In this document: positions 5,695 to 5,698 of the stretch, in pieces
How the letters are laid out: the number at the start of each line of letters is the position of its first letter
Position numbering within the stretch: position 1 is the stretch's first letter
Assembly (NCBI GenBank): GCA_012520015.1
Contig: JAAYPD010000006.1
Location: forward strand, 1 to 5,698
Source: Methanomicrobiales archaeon
GTDB taxonomy: Archaea > Halobacteriota > Methanomicrobia > Methanomicrobiales > Methanospirillaceae
Direction: 5' to 3'
DNA: 5,698 nt
Translations under genes and position numbers: made by a program
The notes under the pieces: generated by a model
Databases searched by the model: none
What the model was told of the DNA's origin: nothing
Seen by the model: only the letters and a program-made list of their open reading frames with translations

Positions 5695-5698
5695 ATGA
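5695..5698 (+). CDS. Start of the next gene, probably the HicB antitoxin (partial)
   Basis: Only ATGA is present before the window ends. The call rests on position: the ATG is one base after the HicA-like stop, is preceded by GAGGA, and HicA genes are usually followed directly by hicB. No HicB sequence can be read. Confidence 0.4.

Overview
The window looks like an accessory, defence-type island from a methanogenic archaeon, most likely Methanomicrobiales (Methanospirillum-like). The clues are a truncated methanogen-style DNA-binding regulator, archaeal TATA-like boxes placed so that several transcripts would be nearly leaderless, GGAGGTGA-type ribosome binding sites at other genes, and moderate GC with frequent CCGG-type codons. 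The organism is inferred from style only; no marker gene is present.

Left block (about 47-4265, minus strand). Read in the direction of transcription: a MntA-like minimal nucleotidyltransferase without a visible HEPN partner; a full-length 1031-residue type IIG restriction-modification enzyme (PD-(D/E)XK nuclease, N6-adenine methyltransferase and TaqI-like target-recognition regions in one chain); a PIN/VapC-type toxin gene that overlaps the enzyme's stop codon by one base (TAATG) but carries a single in-frame TAA at codon 62; and a small intact gene with its own strong ribosome binding site, probably the partner (antitoxin) of the PIN toxin. The PIN frame runs without a further stop into the partner gene.

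Right block (about 4386-5698, plus strand). This is a string of broken or collapsed genes: a winged-helix regulator cut off after its helix-turn-helix; a piece of a ComEC/Rec2-like metallo-beta-lactamase-fold gene with an intact HxHxDH motif and an internal frameshift; a concentric inverted repeat that is a good operator candidate; a collapsed AbiEi/AbiEii (type IV toxin-antitoxin) locus in which the missing middle leaves two 83-codon frames overlapping as TAATG; and an apparently intact HicA toxin whose HicB partner begins at the last four bases.

The blocks are divergent around a 120-bp intergenic region (4266-4385). The genes do not form one pathway. They share a theme of restriction-modification plus toxin-antitoxin modules, with repeated deletion, frameshift and nonsense decay on both sides of one intact restriction enzyme. 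I do not see a clearly new multi-gene system; the most notable points are the single-nonsense PIN toxin coupled to the restriction gene, the AbiE collapse with its retained operator, and the decayed MBL-fold fragment.
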